The notes beneath the pieces are model-generated. The model was not told the DNA's origin. It searched no databases and saw only the letters and a list, made by a program, of their open reading frames with translations. The position numbers and the translations under genes were made by a program. Source: Flaveria trinervia (Eukaryota; Streptophyta; Magnoliopsida; Asterales; Asteraceae). From it: a stretch of DNA of 64,000 nucleotides. This document shows, piece by piece, positions 23,701-35,731 of this stretch (position 1 is its first letter; the number at the start of each line of letters is the position of its first letter). Location of the stretch: positions 72,850,080 through 72,914,079 of the forward strand of contig CM046452.1 in NCBI GenBank assembly GCA_025506515.1, read 5' to 3'.

Positions 23701-23749
23701 GAAAGTGATAGCATCCTTGTATCTCTATATGTCGAGGCCCTTGATTGAT

Positions 23750-24114
23750 TTAGAATAGGATCAATTATGTTGGATGAACAATTTCAATTATGTTTGATGA
23801 ATAATCTATAAGAGTATGTATAGATTGTGTAGTGACTCGATGGATCACAGGGTCAAACACAAGAACAATTTCACAAATGAAACACTACAATTCCACAACT
23901 TAAAGACGACATGCATATGTGGTATTATACCCTTACGTTAGCGGTTACAAACTAATAAAACTAACACAACTAACCCCTTAAAATTTGCTATTTACAAGGT
24001 TTGACTTTTTGATTTTGACTTTTCTATAAAACCTAATATAACTTTTATATTGTTACAACTAATTAACATTAATCCAATTTGATTAAGGATTTTCTTGATT
24101 ATAATCTTTCAACA
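23750..24114 (-). mobile_element. Possible copia-type 3' LTR start on the minus strand
   Basis: Read on minus, GATTAGGGAGTGAA precedes TGTTGAAAGATTATAATC, whose first base is 24114. A short purine-rich tract followed by TGTTGAAAG is a typical plant copia 3' LTR boundary. The left border is not defined and the region upstream (24115-24330) gives no recognisable pol text, so this is tentative. Confidence 0.3.
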
Positions 24115-24330
24115 TTCACTCCCTAATCATGATAATCCTTAAACAATGTTGTTCATCCATTTCTGTAATGCATCTTCTCTTTCTTTTGTTGACATTCGAT
24201 TCCAAATCTGACTTTAACTCTCCAGATCCTTTGATCAAGATTGAAGTGGTATTAATGTCGTTATTGTTAAATTAAAACTAATTTGTTTTGTATTGAAGGG
24301 TGTTTGTCTTGATAAGTACATCATAACTTT

Positions 24331-25727
24331 TACGATTCAATTTTATATTCCTTATACTTTTTATTCTAAATTCAAATCTGGTCACACCACATGACTAGTT
24401 TCGTACGGATCTTCTAACAAACCTTAACACATACACGGTTGCGCGATAGCTAGGAAATCAAGAACGGCAATGCCATTTACAAATAGTTTATTTTCAAGAG
24501 TCAAAATTTTAGTAACACAAACCCCAAGCGAAAGAATGGAGGAAAGAACAAACATATCAAGAAAAAAATCAATCCAATACTTTCATTGGAGTGTCTTGAG
24601 ATTTGCTCTATTTTTCATCCAAAGAAAATCAAGGTTCAAATGTCATCTATAATCTTTTCCACCTTGAATATTTTGTTCGTAAATTATACATTGTTTCTTG
24701 ACTTCCAAATACACCTACACGCAACCATGAAGATTTTTTTAACTTCCCCGGTCATCACAAAATGTAATCCAAGTAAGCCTTTAACCAAAAATGCATAGAT
24801 GTGAGGATTTTACACCTAACTACTAATGTTTTGCTAGTATTTACAAATAGTTGATGATATTCTTTTTAATATTTTAGATATAAATGATTGAGTCGTATAT
24901 GTACCAACCTAATTAATTCAGAAAATTGTAAACTGTCATCTACCTGTATTGATTAGGATCACATGGCAATATATACAAGTTCAATCCCTGCACGATCGAC
25001 CATTTAATTTAACCTTTTACCATTTAAGAAAATAATATTAAACACAAGTGGACATACATATCATGTAAAGTAGTTTACTCGTTTAATGGTAACGAAGTAT
25101 GTCTCGCATCTAAATTGTGGTGTGTTCAATCATCACTTAAGACTTAAGACGTAAAGTAAATTTAAATGTAATCGTATAAGATTATATTAGTGACGTTGAG
25201 GAAAAGACATATTTTACTATTTTAAAAGAACTTATTTTTTGTTTGACATGTTGCAAAACGAGAAATTTTATGAAGTGTCATCATTTTGAATGTTATCATA
25301 AAGTTTCCTATTTAACAAAATTATTTAAAAACCATCATACTTGTTATTACAATTGCTTATCAAAGGGACTGCTACAAATACAACTAGGGTTGTTTACCTT
25401 TGCGTTCCACGGTGGGGCAAAAATAATTTAAAAACATGACTTCATTGGCATCAAGAAAATCATAAATAATTAATAGCTACTAAAAGAAGAAATCTTAAAT
25501 CTGACTTAAATGTAGAATAAATAGCTGGGGTAAGAAATAAATTATATTAATGTAGTTAAATATAAGCGTATCGTAACAATATATTATACTTTATAAACTA
25601 AAAGATAAAAAAGGTATATTCAAAAGCATCTACAATATTAAAATAATTTAATTAAAAATATATGTTAAATATGGGAATCGAATATATTTATTTGTAACTA
25701 ATCCATTTTAATTCTTTAACTTGTTTA
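24331..25727. other. AT-rich intergenic DNA
   Basis: I see no coding region or repeat boundary here. Several short ORFs of 60-70 codons have lysine/phenylalanine-rich, low-information content. Confidence 0.45.
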
Positions 25728-26034
25728 ATATATATGTATATATATATTGTATATATATATATATGTATATGTATGTTATATATGTGTATATATATGTATA
25801 TATATATATATATTATATATATATATACATATACATACATATATATATATGTATATATATATGTGATATATATATGTATATATGTATATATATATATGTA
25901 TATGTATATATATGTATATATATATATATGTATATGTATGTTATATATGTGTATATATATATATATATGTATATATATATGTGTGTGTATATATATATGT
26001 GTGTGTGTGTATGTATATATATATATATATTTAT
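25728..26034. repeat. TA/TATG/TG compound microsatellite of about 300 bp
   Basis: Almost uninterrupted (TA)n with TATG and TGTG variants. A higher-order pattern is visible: GTATATGTATGTTATATATG occurs near 25766 and again near 25930. Open frames across it on both strands (YIYIYI-type) are by-products of the repeat. Confidence 0.97.
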
Positions 26035-27060
26035 AATGGGTATTTAATAGCAACATTGAGGTGTTACAATCTCTACATATTATCATGTATGTAATAGGAA
26101 TAACGATAAACTAGTTTTTACTCACCGCACGTTGACGTAAGATCATACGCGCTGTGATAAAATATAGACTTTTATCGAGCTGACTTGTTTTCAAATTAAA
26201 TTTACGTCGAAGCATAGAGCAACTGAAATTTATACAGTTCAATGAAAACATATTAGATTTGACCAAACTATTTTTCATACAAAATTTATATCAAAATGTA
26301 GACCAATTCAACACATACATAAAAAACATGTGATGTGACGTTGTATTCTATGTGATAAACTATAGATTACAATCGTCTCAACTTGTTTTCGAACTATATA
26401 GAATAACTTAGAATTTCTACATTCGAATGAAAACGTATCATATGGTTCATATTTGACCCGACGCGTTTTCAAATAAAACTTACGTCAAAACATATACCAA
26501 CTCAAAACGTAGTTAAAAATAAACACGGAAACGTTTTATCGTTAACCCAACTATTTTATAACCTGTTTAAATTTATATAAAATCATTTCATGTAATTTAT
26601 CAAAAATTCTATTTGTAACTAAAATAAAACAAAAAAATTACTTAAGACTTGAGTATCATCATAAATTATTGTGGAAATGTGAAAAAAATTGGAATCAAAT
26701 GAACATGAGTAGTTAAGTGAGGAGAGACCTATACGTAAATAATAATACTTTACTGATAAATGTTCAAAACTGCAAAAATTCATTGTGACACCGACATAAG
26801 TTATTAATAAATATAGTAATAGGTTAAAAAAGCTAATATTGGTCAAAACGAAAAGGGTTAAAGTTTCCAGTAAAGTTTTATATTTATATATTAGTATAAT
26901 GGTTTACATCATTTATTTTTATTTTATTTTCTTAATATTAAAAAAAACTATTTCAGAAACTTAGATAATCAAATACTTTTGTCAGTTTAAAATTTAAACA
27001 TCTTATTTAGGTAAAAGAAAAAAGGGTAAAATCAAATATAGGCATCAATAATTTTAGAGA
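26035..27060. other. Intergenic DNA upstream of the Rab gene
   Basis: AT-rich and without a supported ORF. Three diverged copies of a phrase like CGTTTTCAAAT(A/T)AAACTTACGTC are seen near 26185, 26385 and 26465, suggesting an old local repeat. Confidence 0.4.
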
Positions 27061-27074
27061 AAAATATAAAACAA

Positions 27075-27110
27075 CTTTGTTGACTTTGGAAAGTCAAAAG
27101 TCAAAAGGAG
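27075..27110 (+). promoter_or_regulatory. Cluster of three W-box cores upstream of the Rab gene
   Basis: TTGACT at 27080-27085 and its complement AGTCAA at 27092-27097 and 27099-27104 give three W-boxes (WRKY binding core) in 25 bp, about 150 bp before the start codon. Activity is inferred from motif and position only. Confidence 0.45.
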
Positions 27111-27252
27111 TTTATATCAACTGGAAACAATTGATTGAGAACACAAGCATACAACGTGAAAGGTTGTCACTTTTTCCCTTTTTGTTCCTCTTTCCGTGGG
27201 TTTACATAACATACACAAACTGATCAGGCAACTCAATTTACTTCTTGTGGAG

Positions 27253-30105
27253 ATGCTGATATCCGATCGTATGTTGCTCAAGGTCATCGTTCTAGGCGAT
27301 AGCGGGTACGTGTTGATTTTTTCTTTTTTATTTTAAACATGTTTCTTGAATTCTTCTTGGATCGAAAGTGTGTGTAGTATCTTCAAGTCTTTGGTTTGGT
27401 TTTGAGGCAAACTTGTCTGAATTTTCAACAAAAATGATTTTGTCGGATAACTAACAGTTTTCGAGTAGTGATCAGCTAATTAAATTGAAATATACTTATG
27501 ATTGATTTGATTCAAGAAACCATGAGACTCACCAAGACTTTCGTGTTTTCTGGTTCTGTAGGGTTGGGAAGACATCTTTGATGAATCAGTATCCACCTAC
27601 ATGATGAGTATATATAACAGTTTTATCATGCTAACATCTTAATGTTATATAGTGAACTAATAGAACTCCTACATATCATGTTGATCGCGATAGCGTGACT
27701 TTGAAGTGAATATCGAAATAACAAAATGGCAGAGGTAGTTGTGATGAGTTTTAAGACTTTCCAGTTGAAATTAACTGCTATTGTAGATATGTTTATAACA
27801 AATTCAACAAACAATACAAGGCAACAATTGGTGCGGATTTTATGACAAAAGAGTTGCATATAGACGACAAGGTTGTCACCTTGCAAGTAAGTAATCAGCC
27901 ATTGCAAGTCACATTAATGCATAGTGGAGTCTATAGTGCTAATTCATCATTGCGTGGTTCAGCCGCGTCTCGAACGTAGGACGGAACGAGGGACTAAATG
28001 GAATGAACCCAATTGTTATATATACACACACATGTATGTATAGATCAATTAATGTATATTTGGTTGTATGAGCAGATTTGGGACACAGCTGGGCAAGAGA
28101 GGTTTCATAGTCTTGGAGTTGCATTTTATAGAGGGGCTGATTGTTGTGTTCTTGTGTATGACGTCAACATTCAGAAGACCTTTGAAACCCTGCAAACTTG
28201 GCACGAAGAGTTTTTAAACCAGGTTACAACACCATGCTTCTTATTTATTTACTTACGTACACACGTATACTACATATAGGGGTTGGTATTGGTGTAAGTC
28301 AATTTATGTATGAGGGTTTATCACAAAACAACACAGCTTGTTAATACGTAGTCCAAACTCCTCTCAAAACTGAAGACACGTATAAATTCGTTAATTAAAC
28401 ACATATCCACACTAGCTAGGTGAAATGATATTATCCTAGTGTTTAAATGCTATAACCACACAATTATTATGGCATAGTGCCACACGCCTTTAAAAGAACA
28501 CTATTTTTTTTAGATATATATAACAATAATTTACTCGTATATAAGAAAAAAAAATCTCGATGTTATGTTATTATTTCTTAACTCTTCAATAAATAATAAA
28601 AGCTTATGTTTAAAAAGAGTGAAGTGGTTAATGCAAAAATCAAGACAAATGTTGTATTTTCTCTTTTACCCCTTACAGCCTACACTAACTTCAAATAATT
28701 ATGAGATTGTTACCGCTTACCAAGTTCATTTTAACCATTAAAGCTACTTTAATGATTAAAGATTAGGGTTGTTCAAAGCGTTTCACGTTCGGTTGTAATT
28801 TGCTTGAAAATACTCGTTCGAACATTTGTTTGGTTTTAAACGAGCAGATCTGCTTGGATCGATCTTTAAACCAGCCAAGCCCGAGCAAATGCCCGCTCGA
28901 CTCGGTTAGACTCGATCTATTTTTTACTATATATATATGTGTATGTGCATATATTTTTTATACATACCACTTTGGTAGATTTGACCCACAATATACAAAT
29001 AACAATTATATTTATATATACTAGATTAATCAACCTAATAAAAAATTTTAAACTAAAGATAAAAGTGAAATTAAACCGCTAAAAGACAATTTTTGACCCC
29101 GCTCTTACTTTTAGTCTGTTATCTTCCGCTCTCACAACTATCATTTTCTGCAATGTGCTCTTACCTCATCAGTTACAGACTTAGTCTTTTTGTTACTCAC
29201 AACAAATTGTCATTTATGAAAATATTATGTTATGAAATGTAGTTGTTTGTTAAGTTAATAAAACTCAAAACCTAATATTGTCACCCTATGTTATTGCAAT
29301 ATAAATAAAATGTCACACTAGATGCTTGAATTGTACAAATTGTTCGCTGCTCGTTTGCTCTCCCTCAACGCTCACTCGAAAAATTAACGCTCGATAAGCT
29401 CGTTCAATTTTCCTCTCAGTTGTAAATTAGCCGCTTGGCTCGGTCCGGTTTGAAAACAAGCCAAACACAAACAAAAATCCGCTTGATTTGACTCGGCTCG
29501 TGAACAGCCGCATTAGAGACAACTTTTTTCATACCCCTTTTAGGAGAAACCCATTTTATATCTTTAATCACCCACTATATACATGACGACTATATGTCCA
29601 CTTTAACTACAGACTGATCCAAATGAACCTGAGAGATTTCCTTTTGTGTTACTTGGAAACAAGGTCGACATAAATGGTGGAACTAGTAGAGCGGTAAGTC
29701 TCTATGAACATACGTACATTCAAGCGTTAAGTACCTTTAACAACTATTGATCGTGTTAAATATAGGTTTCTGAGAAGACGGCACGAGAGTGGTGTGCTTC
29801 AAAGGGAAACATACCTTACTTTGAGACATCGGCAAAAGAGAACTACAACGTCGAAGAAGCATTCCTTTGTGTTGCAAAAACCGCGCTTGCTAGTGAACAC
29901 CAACCTCAAGATGTTAACGACATGTTAGTAACTTAATACATGATATTCTACATCATTTTTGTTTCAATTTGAAGTGTATGATTTATTTATTCTAAAGTTA
30001 TAATATGATCTTTGAGTTTATTCTCCATTTTGTAGGTGTTTTGAGAGAATTCCAACAACAATTTCTGAATATGATCAGCAAGAGAGAAGTAATTGTTCCT
30101 GTTGA
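27253..30105 (+). CDS. RABG: Rab7-class (RABG) small GTPase, seven exons, intact
   Basis: Exons: 27253-27305, 27562-27588, 27787-27886, 28076-28222, 29613-29693, 29766-29923, 30036-30105. All six introns are GT-AG and the joined frame is 211 codons, close to the usual 206 or so. Residues: P-loop GDSGVGKTS (15-23), switch I YKATIGADF (37-45), switch II WDTAGQERF (62-70), NKVD (125-128), ETSAK (156-160), C-terminal CSC for double geranylgeranylation. LLKVIVLGDSG and FYRGADCCVLVYDVN are Rab7 hallmarks; KELHIDDK suggests the RABG2 branch. Rab7 proteins act on late endosome and vacuole membranes, cycling between GDP and GTP to drive fusion with the vacuole. An alternative start is M7 (27271). H71 replaces the usual Q after ERF. 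No stop or frameshift was seen, so it is probably functional. Confidence 0.9.
28764..29512. mobile_element. MITE-like insertion in intron 4 of the Rab gene
   Basis: The left end (TAGGGTTGTTCAAAGCG) and the right end (GCTCGTGAACAGCCGCA) are an imperfect inverted pair around the core TGTTCA/TGAACA. Internal GCTCG, GACTCGG and CGAGC words are typical of a widespread plant MITE type. Flanks allow an exact 5-bp duplication ATTAG (28762-28766 and 29512-29516) or a hAT-style 8-bp one with two mismatches. It accounts for more than half of the 1390-bp intron, which is far longer than the other five (72-256 bp). Confidence 0.6.
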
Positions 30106-31596
30106 TGTATAAGGATTACATGAACTTAATTTTCTTTTATAATATATTATTTATTTTCGTAGAATAAGTGTTAGTTTGATTAGAAAATGCATGTCTAATA
30201 TTTCCACCGTAATGTATCAGATTTCCGATTTTAGATTTAATCATTAAACTCTATTATTTGTATACATATTCTAATCGGTATTTTTAGTATTAATTTATTT
30301 ATTCTAAAAGGTGTATATATTATATGGGTTATTTAATATTTAGTTATTATATAATTTAATAATTACACTTCTGTAATTATAAATCTTTCAGGATTCTATT
30401 AGGTGTCTAAATCAGGGTCGCCTCATTTGTTTTTGGTTTCAGTAGTATCCTTTGGTATTTTTTGTCTAGTTTCTTGATAATCAGGGTTTGGTTTACTAAA
30501 ACATTTATAATTTATAAAATTATATATATATTTTATCTAGCGACCGAACAGTTATACATTTTTGCAAAACGATGGAGTAAGATATTTATTTAACTAATAT
30601 TGCTTACACAAAATATATATGTTTACTTCGTTTCTCGAGTCCTAATTTTTTTAGAGAAAATATGATGGTTCCTTGTAAAATTTTGTAAATTCAAATTAAC
30701 TTTCAAATAAAGGCAAGACATTTTGTCTAAACTTCTATTAATCCCTAACAGAAGACATAAACTGGATAGGTGTTACATTTGGTCCAAAACCTTTTAACCC
30801 AAAGTAGCACACATCACTGAATCACTCCCTAGACCTAGCTAAAGTAATTCAGCCCAACATGGCCCAATGTTTACAACTACAAGTATAGCCTACAAGCCCT
30901 ACACTATGTATCAAAACCAAACAACAAAGACAATAAGGCTTAAAATCCCATCGATTTTATTACTATACCATATATAACACCTATGATCGCTCTGAAAATT
31001 GCTCAACTATAGGAAAAAGATATTAATATTAACGGACATGTTATATTATCATTGATCTAGTATGATAAATGACTAGCATAGAGCCTTTTGTTGATCATGA
31101 GACGAGAAAAACTTTTGTATGATATATGGACGTTATAATATCTTTGATGTAACCTTTCATATGTTACTTTCGTATGTTAAGCAATGTTGTATTATATTCA
31201 TGTAAGATTTCTCATACCTCATCTCCACAAGAGAGATCACAAGATCTTTTAGCTTTTTTGTGTTGCATTCCTTAACCAACACATAAAACCCAACTCTAAT
31301 GCAAATCAATTAAAAGTTGCAAGAAAACAAAGAATTTATTTGTAAATTAATTTCAATTTCTCATTTTTCTAATGTTACGAATCAGTTAGCATAAAAACTA
31401 CAACAAAAATTATGTTCTTGAAATCAATAACAAGATGTTGCAGACATAAAAGAAGTGGTTATCTTTCTAATCACTCTCACACATCGATTATGCAATCATC
31501 GATCTTCGACAAAGCTCGCACACACTTCTTCATCTCTCTTGTGTGTCTATAATCTACGTTGAAGGCATTTCTTTATATACAAGTGAAAAAATATTT
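30106..31596. other. Intergenic DNA after the Rab gene
   Basis: This stretch holds the 3' untranslated region of the Rab gene and AT-rich DNA. No ORF or repeat I can name. It ends at the Tekay element 1 insertion; the 5-mer before the LTR is ATTTT. Confidence 0.5.
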
Positions 31597-33658
31597 TGTA
31601 ACACCCGGTTATTCATTTATTTTGAAGCCGAAGAAGAAAGAAAAGAAATAAAGTCCCAAGTCGAGGGACCAAACTCGTCAACGAAAAAAAGTTGGGTGAG
31701 TGGGGGTATATAAAGGGAGAGGGCAGCCACATTACCCTCTCCCCACACTCATATTTTAGCCAAACAAGAGAGGAGAAGAGAAAAAGGAAGAAAAGAGGAA
31801 GAAGTGTTGGTTCGGGTTGGTTCGAGTAGCCAAAATCGTTGAGAAGCGGGTCAAATCGAAGCTCTCCTCGTTGTGGTCATTGTGTGAGTTCTACGACCCC
31901 TCTTTAAACGTTTCTGAATGATTTGGGGCCGGAAAACATCTGAAAATCAGGTTTTTGAGTGAGTGCATGTTTGACCCATTTATGTATGTGTATGTGTGTG
32001 TGTGATGCGTTTGAGCCTTGTTTGTGAGCTTGTGTGTGCTTGAATGGTGTTGTGGTATGCATCCCTAAGGTTTAGGATGGTTGATTTGGGCTTAGAATGA
32101 GTTTGGATGAGCTTGGAGGTCGAAAATAGCAGATTGTGTTCGGGATGAACTGCATTCTGCATCAGCTAGGGCTAGGCGACCGACTGGAGGCCATACGGCC
32201 GAATGAGGAGCGATTGGGGTCCATTCCCACGAATGGAAGTTCATTTGCACGATTAGGGCCAGTCGCATGGGAAGTCATGCGACTGAGGGTCCAGTCGCAT
32301 AAGTGTTCATCCGCATTAGTTTCATTTGCTTGAGGTCCATCCGCATTAGTTCATTCGTACGATTGGGTGTTCATTCGCATGAGTGTTCATCCGTATTGGT
32401 TCATTCGCATGTGGTTCAGTCGCATGGAGGCCATGCGACTAAAGGGTCTCCATACGCCCGAATAGGGCTGTTGCACCCGAGGAGAAGTATAGTTTAACTT
32501 CTGACTTTCGGGGAAAGTGCATATGTAAGTTTTGACGTAAAAGGTTTCCGTAAGTTCATGTAAGATGACTGTTGAGGCCTTAGAGAGCATGTTGGGCATG
32601 ATGATGTTGCATGATTATGCATGTTATGTATGTATGATGTTGCCCTGCATGATAATGATGACTATGTATGTTATGTTCCTTATTATGATGTATGTTTATC
32701 TTTCTTATGGCTTTACGTGTCATGTTAATGAATGAAATGAAGTATTATGTAACGTAAAATGAAAGATAAAGAAAGGAGGAACATGAAGTAAGAATGCATG
32801 CATTAATGAGTAATGAAAGTAAAGAAAGTCTTGCAAGCATGGTAGGCATATCGGGTTCCTTCTTTGTGATTGACCATTTGTATATAACCATTGCTGCATA
32901 CCTTAGGTACTGTGACCACGAGGTGCAATGCACCGTTATAGAAGGTCTATGATAGGCCTAGGTCAAGAACCATGAACAGAAAGGTATCGCATATGGCAAT
33001 GATACACCTATATTCATACCTTAAGTACTGTGACTATGAGGTGCGGTGCACCGTTATAGAAGGTCTATGATAGGCCTAGGTCCAGAACCATGAACAGAAA
33101 TGTATTGCATAGTACACCTAAACTTTACCTTAGGTATTGTGGCCATGTGGTGCGGTGCACCGTTATAGATGGTCTATGATAGGCCTAGGTCCAGTACCAT
33201 GAACAGAAGGGTAATGTTTATGGTTGATGGAAAGGAAAAGTATGAATGAATGATGAAGATAATAATGATATTATCTGTGTATACGTATGATGTGTGATCT
33301 CATGAGGAAATGAAAGGTTTTAATGAAAGTAAAGTATGTTTTATTATATAAAACTAGAACTCACTTAGAAACGCTGACTTTGATGTATTTCCAGTTGGCA
33401 GGTAAGGGTTGCTGAGGATGGCACGAGGCGGCTACTCAGCTCTTTTGTATGGCATCCATATTTATAATACTTTTATGATGTAATGCAACTGGGGTTTTGT
33501 AATTGAATTATGATGTATTATTTTGCAAAAGTTTTATAATGAAACTTCATGTCATTTTTGAATGTTTCCGCTACGATAATTGAGTAAAAGAAAAGTAATC
33601 ATATGTTTTATGTGCGATCAGGATCCAACTGTAAGCGTCCCGGGAACGGGGCCTTAAA
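31597..33658 (+). repeat. 5' LTR of Tekay element 1
   Basis: It begins TGTAACACCCGG and ends GGGGCCTTAAA, where the solo LTR has CCTTACA, so the terminal CA is mutated. TATA box TATATAAA at 31707-31714, purine-rich leader after it, CGCATGA cluster at 32165-32460, and a three-copy array at 32901-33225. The last 290 bp begin with AACTCACTTAG and include a TTTCCAGTTGGCAGGTAA block, a layout shared with other Tekay LTRs here. Confidence 0.92.
32901..33225 (+). repeat. Three-copy tandem array in the family 1 LTR
   Basis: Units start with CCTTAGGTAC-type text at 32901, 33019 and 33128 (118, 109 and about 98 bp) and share GGTGC(A/G)(A/G)TGCACCGTTAT and GTCTATGATAGGCCTAGGTC. The 3' LTR has the same array at 39951, 40067 and 40178. 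Confidence 0.9.
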
Positions 33659-33660
33659 AG

Positions 33661-33674
33661 TTGGTATCAGAGCC
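33661..33674 (+). other. Primer-binding site of Tekay element 1
   Basis: TTGGTATCAGAGCC is complementary to the tRNA-iMet 3' end and directly follows the 5' LTR. Confidence 0.9.
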
Positions 33675-34010
33675 AAAGTTTAAGTGAAATGGGTAAATTT
33701 TCAAAATAAACCTTAACTTAAACTAAGAATGGGACAGAAAAGGAATGGGATGCCAATCTGAGTAGCTGCATGCCATTAGGTATTTTCGTAAAGTTAACCA
33801 GTATTATGTGCGCATGTTATGTGGTTTATATGTTGTATGTAGATTTAGATACTAATGTAGTCAGTATAGGTAATGCTCGGAGTATGAAGAGTAAAGTAAG
33901 TGGCTAATCACAATTGGCCACTATAATTAGGGACTTACTATACTTGCCATAAACTGAGCTGTTCCCTTGAATGACTGTGTTGGTGTTTGAATCTTTTAGT
34001 GTGCGTGTGA

Positions 34011-34954
34011 ATGGCCGGTGGTAGATCTTCAAAAGCCTCTCATGGTGGAGGTCATGGTGCTAAACCGCAACCCAAGAGAGGGAGACCCAGAGTTAAGAAG
34101 GTGGTTCATGAAGAACTAGAGACCCCGCATCCGGAGGGTGGTGATGAGAGCGCCAATCTGAGAGCCTCAGTAGAGGAGGCTGTGGTGGAAGAAGTTCACC
34201 AGGTCATGCAGACAATATTACCATCTGTGATGACTGAAGTGATTAAGACAGTACGAGAAGGGGAAAGAAAGGAGAGAAACAGGTCCTCGGGAGGATGGGA
34301 GCAACCGGAGCCGGAAACGGTTCTCTCTGATGATGAAGAGGAGGAAGAAGAAGAGCCTGCGCCGGAGGCAGCACGAGGCTATAACTACGGTGTGTTTATG
34401 AGGTGCAAGCCCCCTACTGTTGATGGAAACAGCACTGCTGCTGCTGCTCACCGGTGGGTGAGGGAAATGGAGGCTATTCTTGATATCAGCAAGTGCCGAG
34501 AGGACCAGAAGGTGAAGTTCGCAACCCACTCTTTTGTGGACTCAGCTCTATGTTGGTGGGACAATATTGCCCAAGCTGAGGGCAGCAGGGCCATTGGAAG
34601 AACGAGATGGTCCAAACTAAAAAAGTTGGTGATTAATGAGTTTTATCCTCACCGGGAATGGACAAGGTTGAGAGGCAGTTTTTGCAATTTCAGGCAGGAA
34701 CGATGACACACCAAGAGTACACCATAAATTTCAATGAAATGGCACGTCTGGTGCCGGATCATGTGACGCCTCTGTCATGGAAGATTAAAAGGTACATCCA
34801 GGGTTTGCCAGCGGACATTCGCAGGCATATGATCGCTGCCCGACCGAGCACGTTTAGGTCGGTGGTGGACCTGGCAAGGAGATTATATGATGAAAGGGCT
34901 GTGGTGGTGGTGGCTGAGGGTGGCAAGAAGAGTGATGGTGATTGGAACTGGTAG
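34011..34954 (+). pseudogene. gag of Tekay element 1, frameshifted
   Basis: The ATG at 34011 opens a 231-codon frame: a basic N-terminus, an acidic run (SDDEEEEEEEPAPE) and the retrotransposon gag domain (HRWVREMEAIL, VKFATHSFVDSALCWWDN). Near 34660-34700 the text moves to another frame (FLQFQAGTMTHQEYTINF, YIQGLPADIRRHMIA) and stops at 34952-34954. Gag forms the virus-like particle. A frameshift plus a stop make it non-functional. Confidence 0.85.
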
Positions 34955-35731
34955 GGGAAGAGGTTTGGTCGGGGTAGTGCCTCGACGGGTAACAAGAAGG
35001 CACGGGTGGACGACCGCCGTGTGGTCGCATCGGGTGCTGGTATAAAGAAGTGTGGTAGGTGTGGGAGAGAACATAGCAAGGAATGTAGGCTGGGGTTGAA
35101 TGTGTGCTTCAAATGTGGGAAGCCGGGGCATATAGCCAAGGACTGTCGTACGGTCCGGTGCTTTTACTGTGGCATGAAGGGCCACGTGAGTAGGGATTGT
35201 AAGAAGCCGAGGGCTGAGAGTTCCGGAATGAAGAAGACGAGGAATGAGGGATCGAGGGCGAGTGCCAGGGCATTCACCATGACGCAGGAGGAGGCTAGGA
35301 CGGACCCTGACGTTGTGTCTGGTACGTTTCTAGTGAACCAAACTTTAGCTTCTGTGTTATTTGATTCTGGTGCTAGTAAAAGTTTTATTTATGCTGCTTT
35401 CTGTGCTAAGCTTCCTGTTAGTAGTGGACGTGTTGAGGCGCCCTTTGATATAGAAACTTCCATAGGTAAGTCTACCAAGATTTCTGAAATGATGGAGAAC
35501 TATGATGTGGAGCTAGAGGGTCATAAGTTTCCTGTTAGACCGTTTGTGATGACCTTAGGTGGTTTCGATTTGGTTCTTGGGATTGATTGGTTAGCAAACT
35601 TCAAGGCGAACATTGTGTGTATCAAGAAGATGATTCAGTTATCAGTGCCTGAGGGAGTTCGGTGACGGTTTATGGTGATCGGGTAATGACAATTCTGAAA
35701 GTAATTTCGATGGCGGTGCGCGGGAAAGTGT
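34955..35731 (+). pseudogene. CCHC knuckles and protease of Tekay element 1
   Basis: In the same frame after the stop come two CCHC knuckles, CFKCGKPGHIAKDC (35107) and CFYCGMKGHVSRDC (35158), then the protease with LFDSGASKSF (35356; the family triad is D-(T/S)-G), FVMTLGGFDLVLGIDWL (35542). The frame closes at 35663-35665, and the interval to 35731 is out of frame before the text resumes in the original register, so two compensating indels flank it. Confidence 0.85.

Noticed and set aside
25721..26094. Tyr/Ile-rich ORFs of 70-132 codons on both strands
   Set aside because: They are translations of a TA/TG microsatellite and appear in several frames at once.
34218..34529. Minus-strand ORF opposite Tekay gag
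   Set aside because: Shadow of gag; antisense ORFs of known type occur in Tat, not in Tekay, and this one carries no matching motif.
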